From Branchiostoma belcheri (lineage: Eukaryota; Chordata; Leptocardii; Amphioxiformes; Branchiostomatidae): a stretch of 64,000 nucleotides of DNA. Location: positions 2,707,896 to 2,771,895 of the forward strand of contig NW_017804020.1 of the NCBI RefSeq assembly GCF_001625305.1, in the 5' to 3' direction. Every line of letters starts with the position of its first letter. Positions within the stretch are counted from its first letter, which is position 1. The notes beneath the pieces were generated by a model. It ran no database searches. It was not told the origin of the DNA and saw only the letters and a list, made by a program, of their open reading frames with translations. Below are positions 31,201 through 35,167 of this stretch, piece by piece. A program made the position numbers and the translations under genes.

Positions 31201-32387
31201 TAGTCAGCATGTTGATGATTGTACCTGGGTAGTTTCTGAAGGGTCCTTTGCTGCTGCCAAAGTACTGCCACAGCAGGCCTGGGTCCTCTACTGTGTTGGC
31301 ATAGAAGACTTCATCCAGCTTGTCTGACCATTTCAGCTCGTTGGCAATCTTGGGATCTGAACAAGATAAGAAAGTGTTTTAATCAGAATACAATTAGGAG
31401 GAACATCAGCAATAAATTTGCCATTTAAATGTTTTTCAACATTCCCATGGCAAGCTCCCTTTATCACTTTACTTCCAATGCCATTACATCCAAAAATAAA
31501 TCAGATAACTGTATGTCAAAATTTTATCAAAAGTAAAAAGAACTCAGACTATCCTGATGACTTAAAGATACAGTTAGGTATAGTCTACATAATCTATCAT
31601 CATCATCAACCAAATTTTTTAATACAAGACTTTATTGGACTTTTGAAAGGAAGTATAGGGAAAACCTACAAGCCCTTGAAGAATGTATCATTCTATTGAA
31701 ATTGTCAGGACACAATGTACTTTTAAGACTAAATGATCTGTAAGATAATAAAAATCCATACCTCCCTTCCAGATATCTGTGGGCAGATGGATGGCACTGT
31801 AGGTACGGTTGATAGGCTTCCTGAACTGTGGATCATACGTCAGGATTGGGTCTCCGTCTTGTAGATTTTTGGCATCATACCAGTGGACATCCTCTATCTG
31901 CCGTGGGGGGAGAAAAAGCAGGATCACCATGCTGTATTTACTGGATAACTCTATTAGTTATCATGGACTGGTCTCCCCAAGGGACAGGGTAGGGGCATTT
32001 ATCTTGCTCACAGAAAGAGGATACTGGTCATGAGCGTTTTTTGATGTTTGATGTCGTTACATTACACCGGCGGTGATTTGAAATTGAATCTTATCTGGGG
32101 ATCGTAAACTACTTCCTGCAGCAAGGATGCTGGTGTATATGTCACAATTATAAACCAAAAGTCACAAAAAGTTCAATGATTCTAAAATCAAGAAACCTAT
32201 ACATCCAAGATTGTTATAGATCATATCTTCCTTATTAACATATGTTAAAAGGGTGGCTTGTAAGAAAAGGATGACTTCATTTGAAAAAAGACTGTACAGT
32301 ATTGTAGAAAAGTCTGTGGTCTCTTACCGCCAGGTCGGGGTCATAGGTGTAATTTAGGGCCAAGTCTTCTGCTGCTTTCACTATAGT
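4107..32387 (-). CDS. CACNA2D1/2: CACNA2D: voltage-gated calcium channel alpha2-delta subunit (5' end missing), 41 exons found
   Basis: The gene encodes the extracellular alpha2-delta auxiliary subunit of high-voltage-activated Ca2+ channels, which in known animals is cut into alpha2 and delta and GPI-anchored. Seen here: the VWA N-terminal region, a VWA domain with MIDAS DNSGS and FTDGGT, the FDVRRRPW segment, a Cache region ([18 protein letters not shown]), the VGCC_alpha2 region ([18 protein letters not shown]), delta-like cysteines (DDCGNCS) and a hydrophobic C-terminus. Exon phases agree throughout, and one path sums to about 973 residues plus stop; vertebrate proteins are near 1100, so about 115 N-terminal residues (signal peptide included) are missing. 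The RRR motif and VQANVRNKK favour the CACNA2D1/2 class over CACNA2D3/4. Oddities: two tandem-duplicated exon pairs, four tiny exons, one frameshifted exon (21981-22065) and one exon without a normal donor (5360-5484). Confidence 0.96.
4233..4460 (+). mobile_element. Probable LINE 3' fragment in the last intron
   Basis: On the plus strand a frame ends with [20 protein letters not shown], shortly before a stop codon and an AT-rich tail. This resembles the short conserved C-terminus of many LINE ORF2 proteins (aromatic, hydroxyl, then W/L-N-S near the end). No other domain remains. It lies in the intron between the last two CACNA2D exons, opposite in orientation. Confidence 0.45.
4684..4748 (-). 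CDS. CACNA2D1/2: CACNA2D delta-region exon (PRYRRGP motif)
   Basis: It reads [18 protein letters not shown] and ends before donor GTAAGT; the acceptor is CCAG. The C-x(n)-PRYRRGP-x-x-C pattern is conserved in the delta peptide of CACNA2D1/2. It is 65 nt, starts after one carried base and ends in phase 0. Confidence 0.92.
4971..4990. repeat. (GAT)n microsatellite
   Basis: A short run of GAT trinucleotides in an intron. An adjacent GAAA run lies at 4908-4918. Confidence 0.8.
5360..5484 (-). CDS. CACNA2D1/2: CACNA2D delta-region exon with uncertain 3' edge (possible GC donor)
   Basis: After acceptor TTTCAG it reads [20 protein letters not shown], then [17 protein letters not shown], matching the delta segment between the CGNCS and PRYRRGP exons. 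No GT donor of the right phase fits homology. A GC dinucleotide at 5359-5358 gives the right phase and about the right length, and I used it. A GT at 5413-5412 is also in phase but removes most of the aligned residues. The frame otherwise runs on to a TGA near 5318. Confidence 0.75.
5645..5790. repeat. Interspersed repeat, inverted partner at 29166-29285
   Basis: The stretch contains GGTGACCAGCCCCTC, CTACATAATGTAA and GGTCCAGGTCA. The same words recur in reverse orientation near 29166-29285. The pair defines a dispersed family of about 130 bp with no coding capacity. Confidence 0.55.
5866..5995 (-). CDS. CACNA2D1/2: CACNA2D exon at the start of delta (acidic segment, DDCGNCS)
   Basis: It reads [17 protein letters not shown], then [20 protein letters not shown], matching the acidic beginning of delta and the conserved D-C-G-N-C-S motif. 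The acceptor is CCTAG and the donor GTACAT. It is 130 nt, enters after one carried base and leaves two. Confidence 0.95.
6163..6185 (-). CDS. CACNA2D1/2: CACNA2D 23-nt microexon
   Basis: The acceptor is CTCCTACAG and the donor GTAAGT. In the required phase it reads (G)ILFSSSS(T), linking the AYLQQNVY microexon to the acidic delta exon. Phase closes only if both microexons are used together. Confidence 0.8.
6278..6294 (-). promoter_or_regulatory. RE1/NRSE-like site in CACNA2D intron
   Basis: On the minus strand it reads TTCAGCACCAAGGACAT: a full left half-site, 2-base spacer and most of the right half (GGACA) of the REST element. The match is by eye; occupancy is unknown. Confidence 0.4.
6496..6522 (-). 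CDS. CACNA2D1/2: CACNA2D 27-nt microexon (AYLQQNVY)
   Basis: The acceptor is TTTTGCAG and the donor GTAATT. It follows the QWWTTNAAW exon and corresponds to the W-x-x-x-QQ segment of vertebrate alpha2-delta just before the alpha2/delta boundary. Two bases are carried in and two out. Confidence 0.85.
6666..6724 (-). CDS. CACNA2D1/2: CACNA2D exon (QWWTTNAAW)
   Basis: It reads [20 protein letters not shown], matching the conserved double-tryptophan segment before the proteolytic site. The acceptor is CCCTTTAG and the donor GTTTGC. It is 59 nt, phase 0 in and two bases out. Confidence 0.92.
7065..7146 (-). CDS. CACNA2D1/2: CACNA2D exon (AYDFQASC)
   Basis: It reads [20 protein letters not shown], matching the conserved YDYQ-x-x-C segment. 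The acceptor is GTCACAG and the donor GTGAGT. It is 82 nt, two bases carried in, phase 0 out. Confidence 0.93.
7523..7593 (-). CDS. CACNA2D1/2: CACNA2D exon ([10 protein letters not shown])
   Basis: It reads [20 protein letters not shown], the IGRFFGEID motif of VGCC_alpha2. The acceptor is TGCCTCAG and the donor GTTTGT. It is 71 nt, phase 0 in, two bases out. Confidence 0.95.
7620..8060. mobile_element. PIF/Harbinger-like MITE, 441 bp (family copy 1)
   Basis: Near-perfect terminal inverted repeats of about 33 bp begin GGCCACACCAAGTAAATTTT and are mirrored at the right end. The 3-bp flanks are TAA on both sides (7617-7619 and 8061-8063), as expected for Harbinger-type TWA target duplications. 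It has no transposase. Copies with related termini lie at 35690-35920 and 60988-61351. Confidence 0.8.
8520..8591 (-). CDS. CACNA2D1/2: CACNA2D exon ([11 protein letters not shown])
   Basis: It reads [20 protein letters not shown], the conserved CVILDDGGF motif of the VGCC_alpha2 region. The acceptor is TCCTAG and the donor GTAAGT. It is 72 nt, phase 0 both sides. Confidence 0.95.
8698..8790. mobile_element. MITE fragment (TACACAAG family)
   Basis: It begins TACACAAGGAAATTGTTACT and continues CAAGCAACTGGATAGATTTT, the same terminal sequence as 10124-10242 and 46041-46194. The right end is degraded. Confidence 0.6.
8926..8979 (-). CDS. CACNA2D1/2: CACNA2D cysteine-bearing exon ([14 protein letters not shown])
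   Basis: It reads [18 protein letters not shown], matching the C-x4-C-x-C segment that precedes CVILDDGG in vertebrates. The acceptor is TATACAG and the donor GTATGT. It is 54 nt, phase 0 both sides. Confidence 0.88.
9030..9518 (+). mobile_element. LINE 3' end (ORF2 C-terminus plus tail)
   Basis: A plus-strand frame contains [20 protein letters not shown], typical of the end of LINE ORF2 proteins (IP-R-x3-IWNxL). An AT-rich 3' region ends in AAATAAAGAAATAAAG. It is 5'-truncated and lies antisense in a CACNA2D intron. Confidence 0.65.
9594..9910 (+). mobile_element. Second LINE 3' tail (CR1/L2-like)
   Basis: The stretch ends GAGCCCCACTGAAAAGCAG ... AACTCTGTATAAAT ... AAATAAATAAATAAA, a common 3' terminus of CR1/L2-like LINEs. 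The coding part is lost. Confidence 0.55.
10005..10066 (-). CDS. CACNA2D1/2: CACNA2D exon (VVGVKLDPE)
   Basis: It reads [20 protein letters not shown], matching the VVGIKID segment. The acceptor is TTTTTCCAG and the donor GTACAG. It is 62 nt, one base carried in, phase 0 out. Confidence 0.93.
10124..10242. mobile_element. MITE (TACACAAG family, copy 2)
   Basis: Inverted ends (TACACAAGGAATTGTTACT at the left, mirrored as AGTAGCAATTCCTTGTG at the right) enclose about 119 bp with the shared core GCAACTGGATA. It is non-coding. Confidence 0.65.
10400..10483 (-). CDS. CACNA2D1/2: CACNA2D exon ([12 protein letters not shown])
   Basis: It reads [20 protein letters not shown], then DMGGIKPA, corresponding to the segment before VVGIKID. 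The acceptor is CCCCAG and the donor GTATCA. It is 84 nt, one base carried in and out. Confidence 0.92.
10912..11015 (-). CDS. CACNA2D1/2: CACNA2D exon ([17 protein letters not shown])
   Basis: It reads [20 protein letters not shown], matching the conserved FYKRSLDND motif. The acceptor is TTTCCAG and the donor GTAAGA. It is 104 nt. Confidence 0.96.
11131..11441. mobile_element. Fold-back element with long arms
   Basis: The left arm starts ACCAGGCTTCAGAAGTGACT and holds GCCAGGGGAGTTGGTT. The right arm carries AACCAACTCCCCTGGC and ends TCTGAAGCCTGGT. A direct partial copy of the right arm follows at about 11495-11575. No coding capacity. Confidence 0.65.
11614..11676 (-). CDS. CACNA2D1/2: CACNA2D exon ([11 protein letters not shown])
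   Basis: It reads [20 protein letters not shown], the conserved T-x-GGITRV(Y/F)P motif. The acceptor is TTCTACAG and the donor GTGAGA. It is 63 nt, two bases carried in and out. Confidence 0.95.
12279..12372 (-). CDS. CACNA2D1/2: CACNA2D exon ([17 protein letters not shown])
   Basis: It reads [20 protein letters not shown], then [11 protein letters not shown], matching the conserved LLxDAxxT-x8-(Y/F)W segment. The acceptor is GCCCAG and the donor GTAATA. It is 94 nt. Confidence 0.95.
12936..13030 (-). CDS. CACNA2D1/2: CACNA2D exon (NFCDDVL)
   Basis: It reads [20 protein letters not shown], then [12 protein letters not shown]; it aligns with the DYCNDL region. It has an N-glycosylation-like NSS. 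The acceptor is CTCTACAG and the donor GTTAGT. It is 95 nt, two bases in, one out. Confidence 0.93.
13345..13393 (-). CDS. CACNA2D1/2: CACNA2D exon (ALFIAP)
   Basis: It reads [16 protein letters not shown], matching the YTFIAP segment. The acceptor is TTATCCAG and the donor GTAAGT. It is 49 nt, one base in, two out. Confidence 0.9.
13670..14205. mobile_element. CpG-dense inverted-end element in an intron
   Basis: This 0.5-kb block is full of ACGT/GTACG words and CpG, in sharp contrast to the AT-rich introns around it. Its ends are inverted (CGGTCACAACC at the left, GGTTGTGACCG at the right). No conserved protein is visible. It is best read as a non-autonomous transposon with unusual composition. 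Confidence 0.6.
14239..14306 (-). CDS. CACNA2D1/2: CACNA2D exon (SLGLVLPEY)
   Basis: It reads [20 protein letters not shown], the SLALVLP-x-Y motif at the end of the Cache region. The acceptor is TTTTTGCAG and the donor GTACAT. It is 68 nt. Confidence 0.95.
14307..15787. other. Intron sequence, nothing recognised
   Basis: AT-rich intron of CACNA2D with scattered ACATGTA words. I see no exon, RNA gene or clear mobile element here. Confidence 0.6.
15788..15891. repeat. Perfect 18-bp inverted repeat (hairpin-forming)
   Basis: GAGGCTATTTCAGGAGGA at 15788-15805 is exactly mirrored at 15874-15891, with a 68-base loop. It may be a small fold-back element or a transcribed hairpin in the intron. Confidence 0.7.
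16066..16440 (-). pseudogene. Cysteine-rich ORF followed by AATAAA and A-tract: probable retroposed 3' end
   Basis: On the minus strand an open frame to 16074 carries 16 cysteines in about 107 residues, with clusters such as [12 protein letters not shown] and QNCQLCNLL, suggesting a zinc-binding fold. It ends GTAATAAACT followed by a run of A, so the stop overlaps an AATAAA signal just before an A-tail. That is the structure of a reverse-transcribed mRNA or LINE 3' end. I do not recognise the protein, and it does not belong to alpha2-delta. Confidence 0.5.
16489..16550 (-). CDS. CACNA2D1/2: CACNA2D exon ([16 protein letters not shown])
   Basis: It reads [20 protein letters not shown], matching the ERYIDKGNRTYTWTPVNGT segment of the Cache region, with N-glycosylation-like NRT and NST. 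The acceptor is TTTGCAG and the donor GTAGGC. It is 62 nt. Confidence 0.95.
16722..16842. repeat. Minisatellite, ~20-25-bp unit (TTTGGTAAAATTGCACT)
   Basis: About five to six degenerate copies of TTTGGTAAAATTGCACTGTA lie immediately upstream (plus-strand sense) of an RE1-like site. Confidence 0.8.
16851..16868 (-). promoter_or_regulatory. RE1/NRSE-like site, strong match
   Basis: On the minus strand it reads TTCAGCACCAAGGACAGG, followed by AC. Both half-sites of the REST element are present with the canonical 2-base spacer. Confidence 0.5.
16984..17055 (-). CDS. CACNA2D1/2: CACNA2D exon ([11 protein letters not shown])
   Basis: It reads [20 protein letters not shown], then SQDE, matching the IRNKMIDGESG...LVKSQDE segment. 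The acceptor is ATCTTCAG and the donor GTGAGA. The first bases of the exon (GTGAGA) themselves look like a donor. It is 72 nt, phase 0. Confidence 0.95.
17130..17345. repeat. Interspersed repeat copy (ATAAATAGCTAGAACCAGCC family)
   Basis: It shares AATAGCTAGAACCAGCCTAT, TATCAGTATGCTAT and CAATTCAACTTACTACAT with the larger element at 30581-31063, and partly with 42000-42260. It is a degraded copy in a CACNA2D intron. Confidence 0.6.
17399..17470 (-). CDS. CACNA2D1/2: CACNA2D exon ([19 protein letters not shown])
   Basis: It reads [20 protein letters not shown], matching the EPVTLDFLDAELEND segment. The acceptor is CTACAG and the donor GTGAGT. It is 72 nt, phase 0. Confidence 0.93.
18000..18082. 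repeat. (CA)n-rich microsatellite
   Basis: An imperfect CACACA run interrupted by CATA words. Confidence 0.85.
18636..18665 (-). CDS. CACNA2D1/2: CACNA2D 30-nt microexon ([10 protein letters not shown])
   Basis: The acceptor is TTTCAG and the donor GTGAGT. It encodes ten residues in phase 0, so it can be skipped without a frameshift. It lies between the HPSLKSQ exon and the DFLEVEPDN exon, the stretch where vertebrate CACNA2D1 is alternatively spliced. It is likely a cassette exon. Confidence 0.65.
18934..18951 (-). CDS. CACNA2D1/2: CACNA2D 18-nt microexon (EQTYTS)
   Basis: A strong pyrimidine-rich acceptor (TTTTTGTTGTTACAG) and donor GTGAGT enclose 18 nt reading EQTYTS in phase 0. Like the 30-nt exon, it is removable in frame. 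Its size needs RNA evidence. Confidence 0.6.
19235..19309 (-). CDS. CACNA2D1/2: CACNA2D Cache exon ([17 protein letters not shown])
   Basis: It reads [20 protein letters not shown], the hallmark YxFAIDxNGYxLxHP Cache motif. The acceptor is TTTTGCAG and the donor GTGAGG. It is 75 nt, phase 0. Confidence 0.97.
19495..19670. repeat. Degraded copy of the GGCATCCAATG element, carrying an RE1-like word
   Basis: The reverse complement matches the interior of 30581-31063 (GGAAAGCCC ... TTTCAGCACCAAGGAGAG) and ends with a GCATTGGATGTCTTTAA terminus. The REST-like word lies at 19518-19537 on the minus strand. Confidence 0.55.
19716..19790 (-). CDS. CACNA2D1/2: CACNA2D exon ([11 protein letters not shown])
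   Basis: It reads [20 protein letters not shown], the conserved LGVMGVD motif opening the Cache region. The acceptor is GCGTGTCAG and the donor GTAAAC. It is 75 nt, phase 0. Confidence 0.96.
19791..21400. other. Intron sequence, nothing recognised
   Basis: A 1.6-kb AT-rich intron. The minus-strand open frame at 20708-20920 has no homologue I know and no fitting splice sites. Confidence 0.55.
21401..21454 (-). CDS. CACNA2D1/2: CACNA2D exon (TITLPVYN)
   Basis: It reads [18 protein letters not shown], matching the V-I-T-G-TLPVFN segment after the VWA domain. The acceptor is AATTCTAG and the donor GTGAGT. It is 54 nt, phase 0. Confidence 0.93.
21981..22065 (-). CDS. CACNA2D1/2: CACNA2D exon with a 1-base frameshift ([11 protein letters not shown])
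   Basis: It reads [20 protein letters not shown], matching the EYLDVLGRPMVLAGD segment. It then shifts frame: the homologous TNIYLDAM is read only after dropping one G from the GGG at 22007-22005. The exon is 85 nt, whereas 84 nt would keep phase 0 to the next exon. The cause could be a sequencing or assembly indel, an allele, or real damage. The acceptor is TTTGTAG and the donor GTCAGA. Confidence 0.85.
22521..22849. mobile_element. hAT-like non-autonomous element
   Basis: Inverted termini CAGGGTTCTCACCAG and CTGGTGAGAACCCCCCCTG enclose 329 bp. A CAGGG-type terminus is common in hAT elements, but the flanking 8-mers do not match well. It contains a run of 17 C at 22805-22821. Confidence 0.5.
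23470..23605. repeat. TGCAGGTA-type interspersed repeat
   Basis: It shares AAATTTGTCTGGTGCAGGTA and TACCTGCACTA words with larger copies at 44690-45000 and 59160-59590. Confidence 0.5.
23699..23748 (-). CDS. CACNA2D1/2: CACNA2D alternative exon 11b ([16 protein letters not shown])
   Basis: This 50-nt exon reads (G)[16 protein letters not shown], homologous to YYYEIPSIGAIRINTQ at the end of the vertebrate VWA domain. The acceptor is ACCAATTAG and the donor GTGAGG. It is a second copy of the exon at 23844-23893: same length and phase, 13 of 17 residues alike. Using both would add 50 nt and break the frame, so only one can be used per mRNA. Confidence 0.88.
23844..23893 (-). CDS. CACNA2D1/2: CACNA2D alternative exon 11a ([16 protein letters not shown])
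   Basis: This 50-nt exon reads (G)[16 protein letters not shown]. The acceptor is CGCTGTAG and the donor GTGAGC. Only a 95-bp intron separates it from its duplicate 11b downstream. Both have sound splice sites and no disabling change. Confidence 0.88.
24722..24800 (-). CDS. CACNA2D1/2: CACNA2D VWA exon (LKWMACENK)
   Basis: It reads [20 protein letters not shown], then MACENK, matching VRVFTFSVG...[10 protein letters not shown]. It includes the VWA cysteine that in vertebrate alpha2-delta takes part in the disulfide to delta. The acceptor is GCTACAG and the donor GTTTGT. It is 79 nt, phase 0 in, one base out. Confidence 0.96.
25034..25150 (-). CDS. CACNA2D1/2: CACNA2D VWA exon ([11 protein letters not shown])
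   Basis: It reads [20 protein letters not shown], then [16 protein letters not shown], the VWA strand carrying the last MIDAS aspartate. The acceptor is TGCTTCTAG and the donor GTGAGT. It is 117 nt, phase 0. Confidence 0.97.
25596..25685 (-). CDS. CACNA2D1/2: CACNA2D alternative VWA exon 8b ([14 protein letters not shown])
   Basis: A 90-nt phase-0 exon reading [20 protein letters not shown], then [10 protein letters not shown]. The donor is GTAAGT and the acceptor TCCTGAAG. It aligns well with the vertebrate VLKDAVNNI...DYKKGFSFAF segment and is the more conserved member of the pair with 26215-26304. Confidence 0.88.
25770..25990 (+). mobile_element. tRNA-derived SINE
   Basis: Pol III box-A-like (GATGGTCTTGTGGTAAAT) and box-B-like (GGGTTCCAGTCC) sequences are spaced as in a tRNA. 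A tail (TTTCTTCACTTAGCTCAGGTGAAAATG) follows that recurs in amphioxus-type SINEs. It lies just upstream of exon 8b. Confidence 0.65.
26215..26304 (-). CDS. CACNA2D1/2: CACNA2D alternative VWA exon 8a ([14 protein letters not shown])
   Basis: A 90-nt phase-0 exon reading [20 protein letters not shown], then [10 protein letters not shown]. The acceptor is TTTTCCTAG and the donor GTATGC. It occupies the same place in the VWA fold as exon 8b, with identical length and phases, but only about 7 of 30 residues match. It is an old, diverged tandem exon duplicate, 529 bp from 8b. Confidence 0.86.
26815..26883 (-). CDS. CACNA2D1/2: CACNA2D VWA exon ([10 protein letters not shown])
   Basis: It reads [20 protein letters not shown], then NKK, nearly matching VSCF...[10 protein letters not shown] of CACNA2D1/2. 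The acceptor is CCCACCAG and the donor GTATGT. It is 69 nt, phase 0. Confidence 0.97.
27092..27191 (-). CDS. CACNA2D1/2: CACNA2D VWA exon completing the MIDAS (DNSGS)
   Basis: With two bases from the previous exon it reads [20 protein letters not shown], then [14 protein letters not shown]. It supplies the two serines of D-x-S-x-S. The acceptor is TTGTGCAG and the donor GTTAGT. It is 100 nt. Confidence 0.97.
27289..27562. mobile_element. Fold-back element with ~60-80-bp arms
   Basis: The core GCAATTCTGACTGGCTCACA is perfectly mirrored near 27470-27500, and the arms extend through TTTATTCAG at both ends. No coding capacity. It lies in the intron before the MIDAS exon. Confidence 0.7.
28243..28293 (-). 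CDS. CACNA2D1/2: CACNA2D VWA exon ([16 protein letters not shown])
   Basis: It reads (W)[16 protein letters not shown] and ends two bases into the next codon; its final D is the first MIDAS aspartate. The acceptor is AATGACAG and the donor GTGAGT. It is 51 nt. Confidence 0.97.
29166..29285. repeat. Interspersed repeat, inverted partner at 5645-5790
   Basis: It contains GACCTGGACCAGACAGCTGG, TTACATTATGTAGCAA and AGAGGGGCTGGTCAC in opposite orientation to the copy at 5.7 kb. Confidence 0.55.
29430..29487 (-). CDS. CACNA2D1/2: CACNA2D exon (FDVRRRPW, gabapentinoid-site motif)
   Basis: It reads [20 protein letters not shown]. The RRR triplet is the motif that, in CACNA2D1 and 2, is needed for gabapentin/pregabalin binding; CACNA2D3/4 lack it. 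The acceptor is TTATGTAG and the donor GTGAGT. It is 58 nt. Confidence 0.97.
30581..31063. mobile_element. MITE-like element (GGCATCCAATG termini)
   Basis: The inverted ends GAAGGCATCCAATG and CATTGGATGCCTTTAA enclose about 480 bp. Related copies or fragments lie at 17130-17345, 19495-19670 and 42000-42260. The interior contains an RE1-like word at 30943-30962. Confidence 0.65.
30943..30962 (+). promoter_or_regulatory. RE1/NRSE-like word inside a mobile element
   Basis: It reads TTCAGCACCAAGGAGAGG. The left half-site is intact and the right half is the GGAGAG variant. The same word occurs in the related copy at 19518-19537. Confidence 0.35.
31225..31356 (-). CDS. CACNA2D1/2: CACNA2D exon ([11 protein letters not shown])
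   Basis: It reads [20 protein letters not shown], then [18 protein letters not shown], the conserved LLWQxFGSxxG-x5-YP motif of the VWA N-terminal region. The acceptor is CTTGTTCAG and the donor GTACAA. It is 132 nt. Confidence 0.97.
31762..31897 (-). CDS. CACNA2D1/2: CACNA2D exon ([12 protein letters not shown])
   Basis: It reads [20 protein letters not shown], then [20 protein letters not shown] and DIWKG, matching VVYYNAK...AAVHIPTDIYEG. The acceptor is CCACGGCAG and the donor GTATGG. It is 136 nt, phase 0 in, one base out. Confidence 0.97.
32328..32387 (-). CDS. CACNA2D1/2: CACNA2D exon ([18 protein letters not shown]), most 5' exon found
   Basis: It reads [20 protein letters not shown], matching the helix before the VWA N-terminal strand (fourth exon of vertebrate genes). 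The acceptor is TTTCTACAG and the donor GTAAGA. It is 60 nt, phase 0. Exons for the signal peptide and first about 115 residues should lie at higher coordinates. Confidence 0.92.
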
Positions 32388-33514
32388 CTGTAGAAACAGA
32401 AAAAAATGTATGATTCTTAGTGACAAATGTGCAAATCTCCGCACATTGGCATACTGCCTCATCAGTGTTTGGACACAGTATCACTTCACCAGACACTATA
32501 CTATATACACAGTGGGGAAAGTCGTGTAAAGTGCATTAGTTTGCTAATACTGGAGCTGATGCTTAAGCAAATGTTTACGGGAAAGGACAATGTTATCAAT
32601 GCTAATACTAGTAACAGTCTATCACAATGCAAAGAGGATCCCAGCTATATGTACATGTATCTTTTATTACAAAAGTACCTCAAGCATCCTTTCATACATA
32701 GTACATAAAGTTTCAGCAAAGGAGTTTCATATCTATATGCATTTGAATACTTTCTGCACTGACTATGCTGTAAAGAAAGCAATGTCATCAAATCCTAAGC
32801 TAGCCATTAGGAAGGAGAAAGTTATCGAAATTATTAATTATCATCATAACTCTTTTACAGGCTGTACCTGTAAGTGCACAGAAGTTTATGGTGATTGAAA
32901 CGTAAAGACCGTAGGACTCAGTTGACACGAAGAAGCCAGACTAAGTGCCATACTACAATTTTGATACGACTCTTGGGTGAAATGGGAACAGACACATCAA
33001 ATTTTACACCAATGCATAACGCCTCTGCTGTGAGAAATCTGGCACAAGCAAGAGAACTGTAACTTGATATGAACCATTAGAACCGATTTACAATCTTCTA
33101 ACTTTAGTATTCAAGACAGTCATGGCCTCCAGCCAACTACATGTACATGTATATACTATATACCTGTTTTTTTGTACCACAAATATGAGGGTGGGACTTT
33201 CCTGTCAAATTGTGCCTTTTTCCATCAAATGTACTTAAATTGAAATTGGCTGTTCTGAAAAATCTTATCACACCAACTGTTGTATTATCAGACTGGTCAA
33301 TTTCTTTGCAGATTATCATAGGATAAATACATATACAGCAGCTGTTACCCTAATTGACAGCAATACATAATATATCTTTATTAAGAGATGTAGAGTTCAA
33401 ACAAGATATAACTGTTATGATGGGATAAAATTCATTTCCTTCTAAAGCAGCATTAGTAAAAAAAGTTTGAAAACCCTCTATAGGAGCAGGCCTGAAACTT
33501 TTGTACCATCACAG
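32388..33514. other. 5' intron of CACNA2D, nothing recognised
   Basis: AT-rich sequence with short plus-strand open frames that lack domains and splice context. Confidence 0.55.
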
Positions 33515-33585
33515 GGCTTTTATGGCTCAGCAGAATGAAGAAAGACCCGGGTTACGATCCCGGGCTGACTTCAACAGCTGTTTAT
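33515..33585 (+). mobile_element. SINE fragment
   Basis: It contains TTATGGCTCAGCAG and a box-B-like GACCCGGGTTACGATCCCG. It resembles the tRNA-derived head of a SINE, truncated. Confidence 0.4.
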
Positions 33586-33940
33586 ATGGGGAAACTTAAT
33601 TCCACATATACAAGGTGCCACTTTTACGGCATTTAATATTTCATAAATCCACAAAAGGTGCGTACTGGAGCCAGGAATGTCATAAAAGAGGTGATAAATA
33701 AAGCTAGTACACCTCCCCTTCCCTTGAATTATTTAAAAAAACGAAATAAAAAGCTAATAAAGAGGATTACGGTGGAACATACTCAGATGGAAGTAGCACC
33801 TGTTAAGAGAAATAAATGGGTGATAAAGGACAGGAGTAGTAACTATGTAGTCCTGGCTAGGGACCTGTGTTGACCCCTGGGTCCATCTCTATCAACAGGA
33901 CTGCACAGCCAGTAACACGGTTTAATGAGCATCGTATTCC

Positions 33941-34365
33941 NNNNNNNNNNNNNNNNNNNNNNNNNNNNNNNNNNNNNNNNNNNNNNNNNNNNNNNNNNNN
34001 NNNNNNNNNNNNNNNNNNNNNNNNNNNNNNNNNNNNNNNNNNNNNNNNNNNNNNNNNNNNNNNNNNNNNNNNNNNNNNNNNNNNNNNNNNNNNNNNNNNN
34101 NNNNNNNNNNNNNNNNNNNNNNNNNNNNNNNNNNNNNNNNNNNNNNNNNNNNNNNNNNNNNNNNNNNNNNNNNNNNNNNNNNNNNNNNNNNNNNNNNNNN
34201 NNNNNNNNNNNNNNNNNNNNNNNNNNNNNNNNNNNNNNNNNNNNNNNNNNNNNNNNNNNNNNNNNNNNNNNNNNNNNNNNNNNNNNNNNNNNNNNNNNNN
34301 NNNNNNNNNNNNNNNNNNNNNNNNNNNNNNNNNNNNNNNNNNNNNNNNNNNNNNNNNNNNNNNNN
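33941..34365. other. Assembly gap (425 N)
   Basis: Unresolved bases. Open frames running through it are artefacts. An upstream CACNA2D exon could be hidden here. Confidence 0.99.
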
Positions 34366-34779
34366 AGTGCACATGGCACACATGACTTTAATGTAGCACT
34401 AAAAGGATCCACATTGCTGCACAAGGTACGCCTGGTCCATTCATCTTTCTGTAGGGCTCTGGAGGATACGCTGTAATCCCTAAGCCTTAAGTTCTTCTTG
34501 TCTCAATACCCACAGAATCCTAGCTGTCAGTAGCTTCATCTGCTAAATGCAGTCTTGTGCTTATGGCAACACTAAATCATGGAGGCCTTCAGATCTGTAC
34601 ATTAGGATGCAAAGTTGCTTGATGTGTTACGGTACCCTGTTTTTAGCTCCAGGGAAAACCATCAAACCCAAGGTCTCATACTGTACATTAAAAGCTTTTA
34701 ATTGAGTTTAGAGCCAACAGATGATCGTCAAACACAGTGCAATTAATCATTTTCAGACTCTTGTTAATGCTTGTACAGA

Positions 34780-34870
34780 AAATGTGCCTTGGTGTAGTGA
34801 TTTGTAATCCTCCTTCTGGACTACAAAGTCACAAGTTCAGATCCTGGCACGCCCGTCTGTGTTCCATATT
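34780..34870 (+). mobile_element. Possible SINE head
   Basis: CTTGGTGTAGTGATTTG followed about 35 bases later by CACAAGTTCAGATCCTGG resembles box A and box B spacing. Weak. Confidence 0.3.
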
Positions 34871-35077
34871 CTCCATTTGCGTCATTCAATCAGTTCAGTC
34901 TTATCCCTATCATCAATTATCTACAAACAAAACTTTCTTGGTAAGGTGAGAATAATGTCCTTCATACGGAAGCCTCTAATATCTTATATAGATGAAAGAG
35001 AAGGATCAAGGCTGGGCAGTGCCAGAGGATCTAGTGAATTGAAATGCATACATCAGCACGGTGTGGTAAGACTACAG

Positions 35078-35167
35078 GATTTACAACCGGGGGCATCACG
35101 AGACCTTCCGCAAAGTTCATTTCTGCAGGAGTCTTCGTCATTAACAAAGCTGCAAAGGGAGTGACAG
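35078..35167 (+). CDS. Candidate unrecognised exon, 90 nt
   Basis: Plus-strand acceptor GACTACAG and donor GTAGTA enclose 90 nt, open in the phase that reads FTTGGITRPSAKFISAGVFV, then INKAAKGVT. GC content is higher than around it. I recognise no family, and no partner exon was found. It could be chance. Confidence 0.2.

Noticed and set aside
33843-34476. Long open frames across 33.8-34.5 kb
   Set aside because: They exist only because the run of N has no stop codons.
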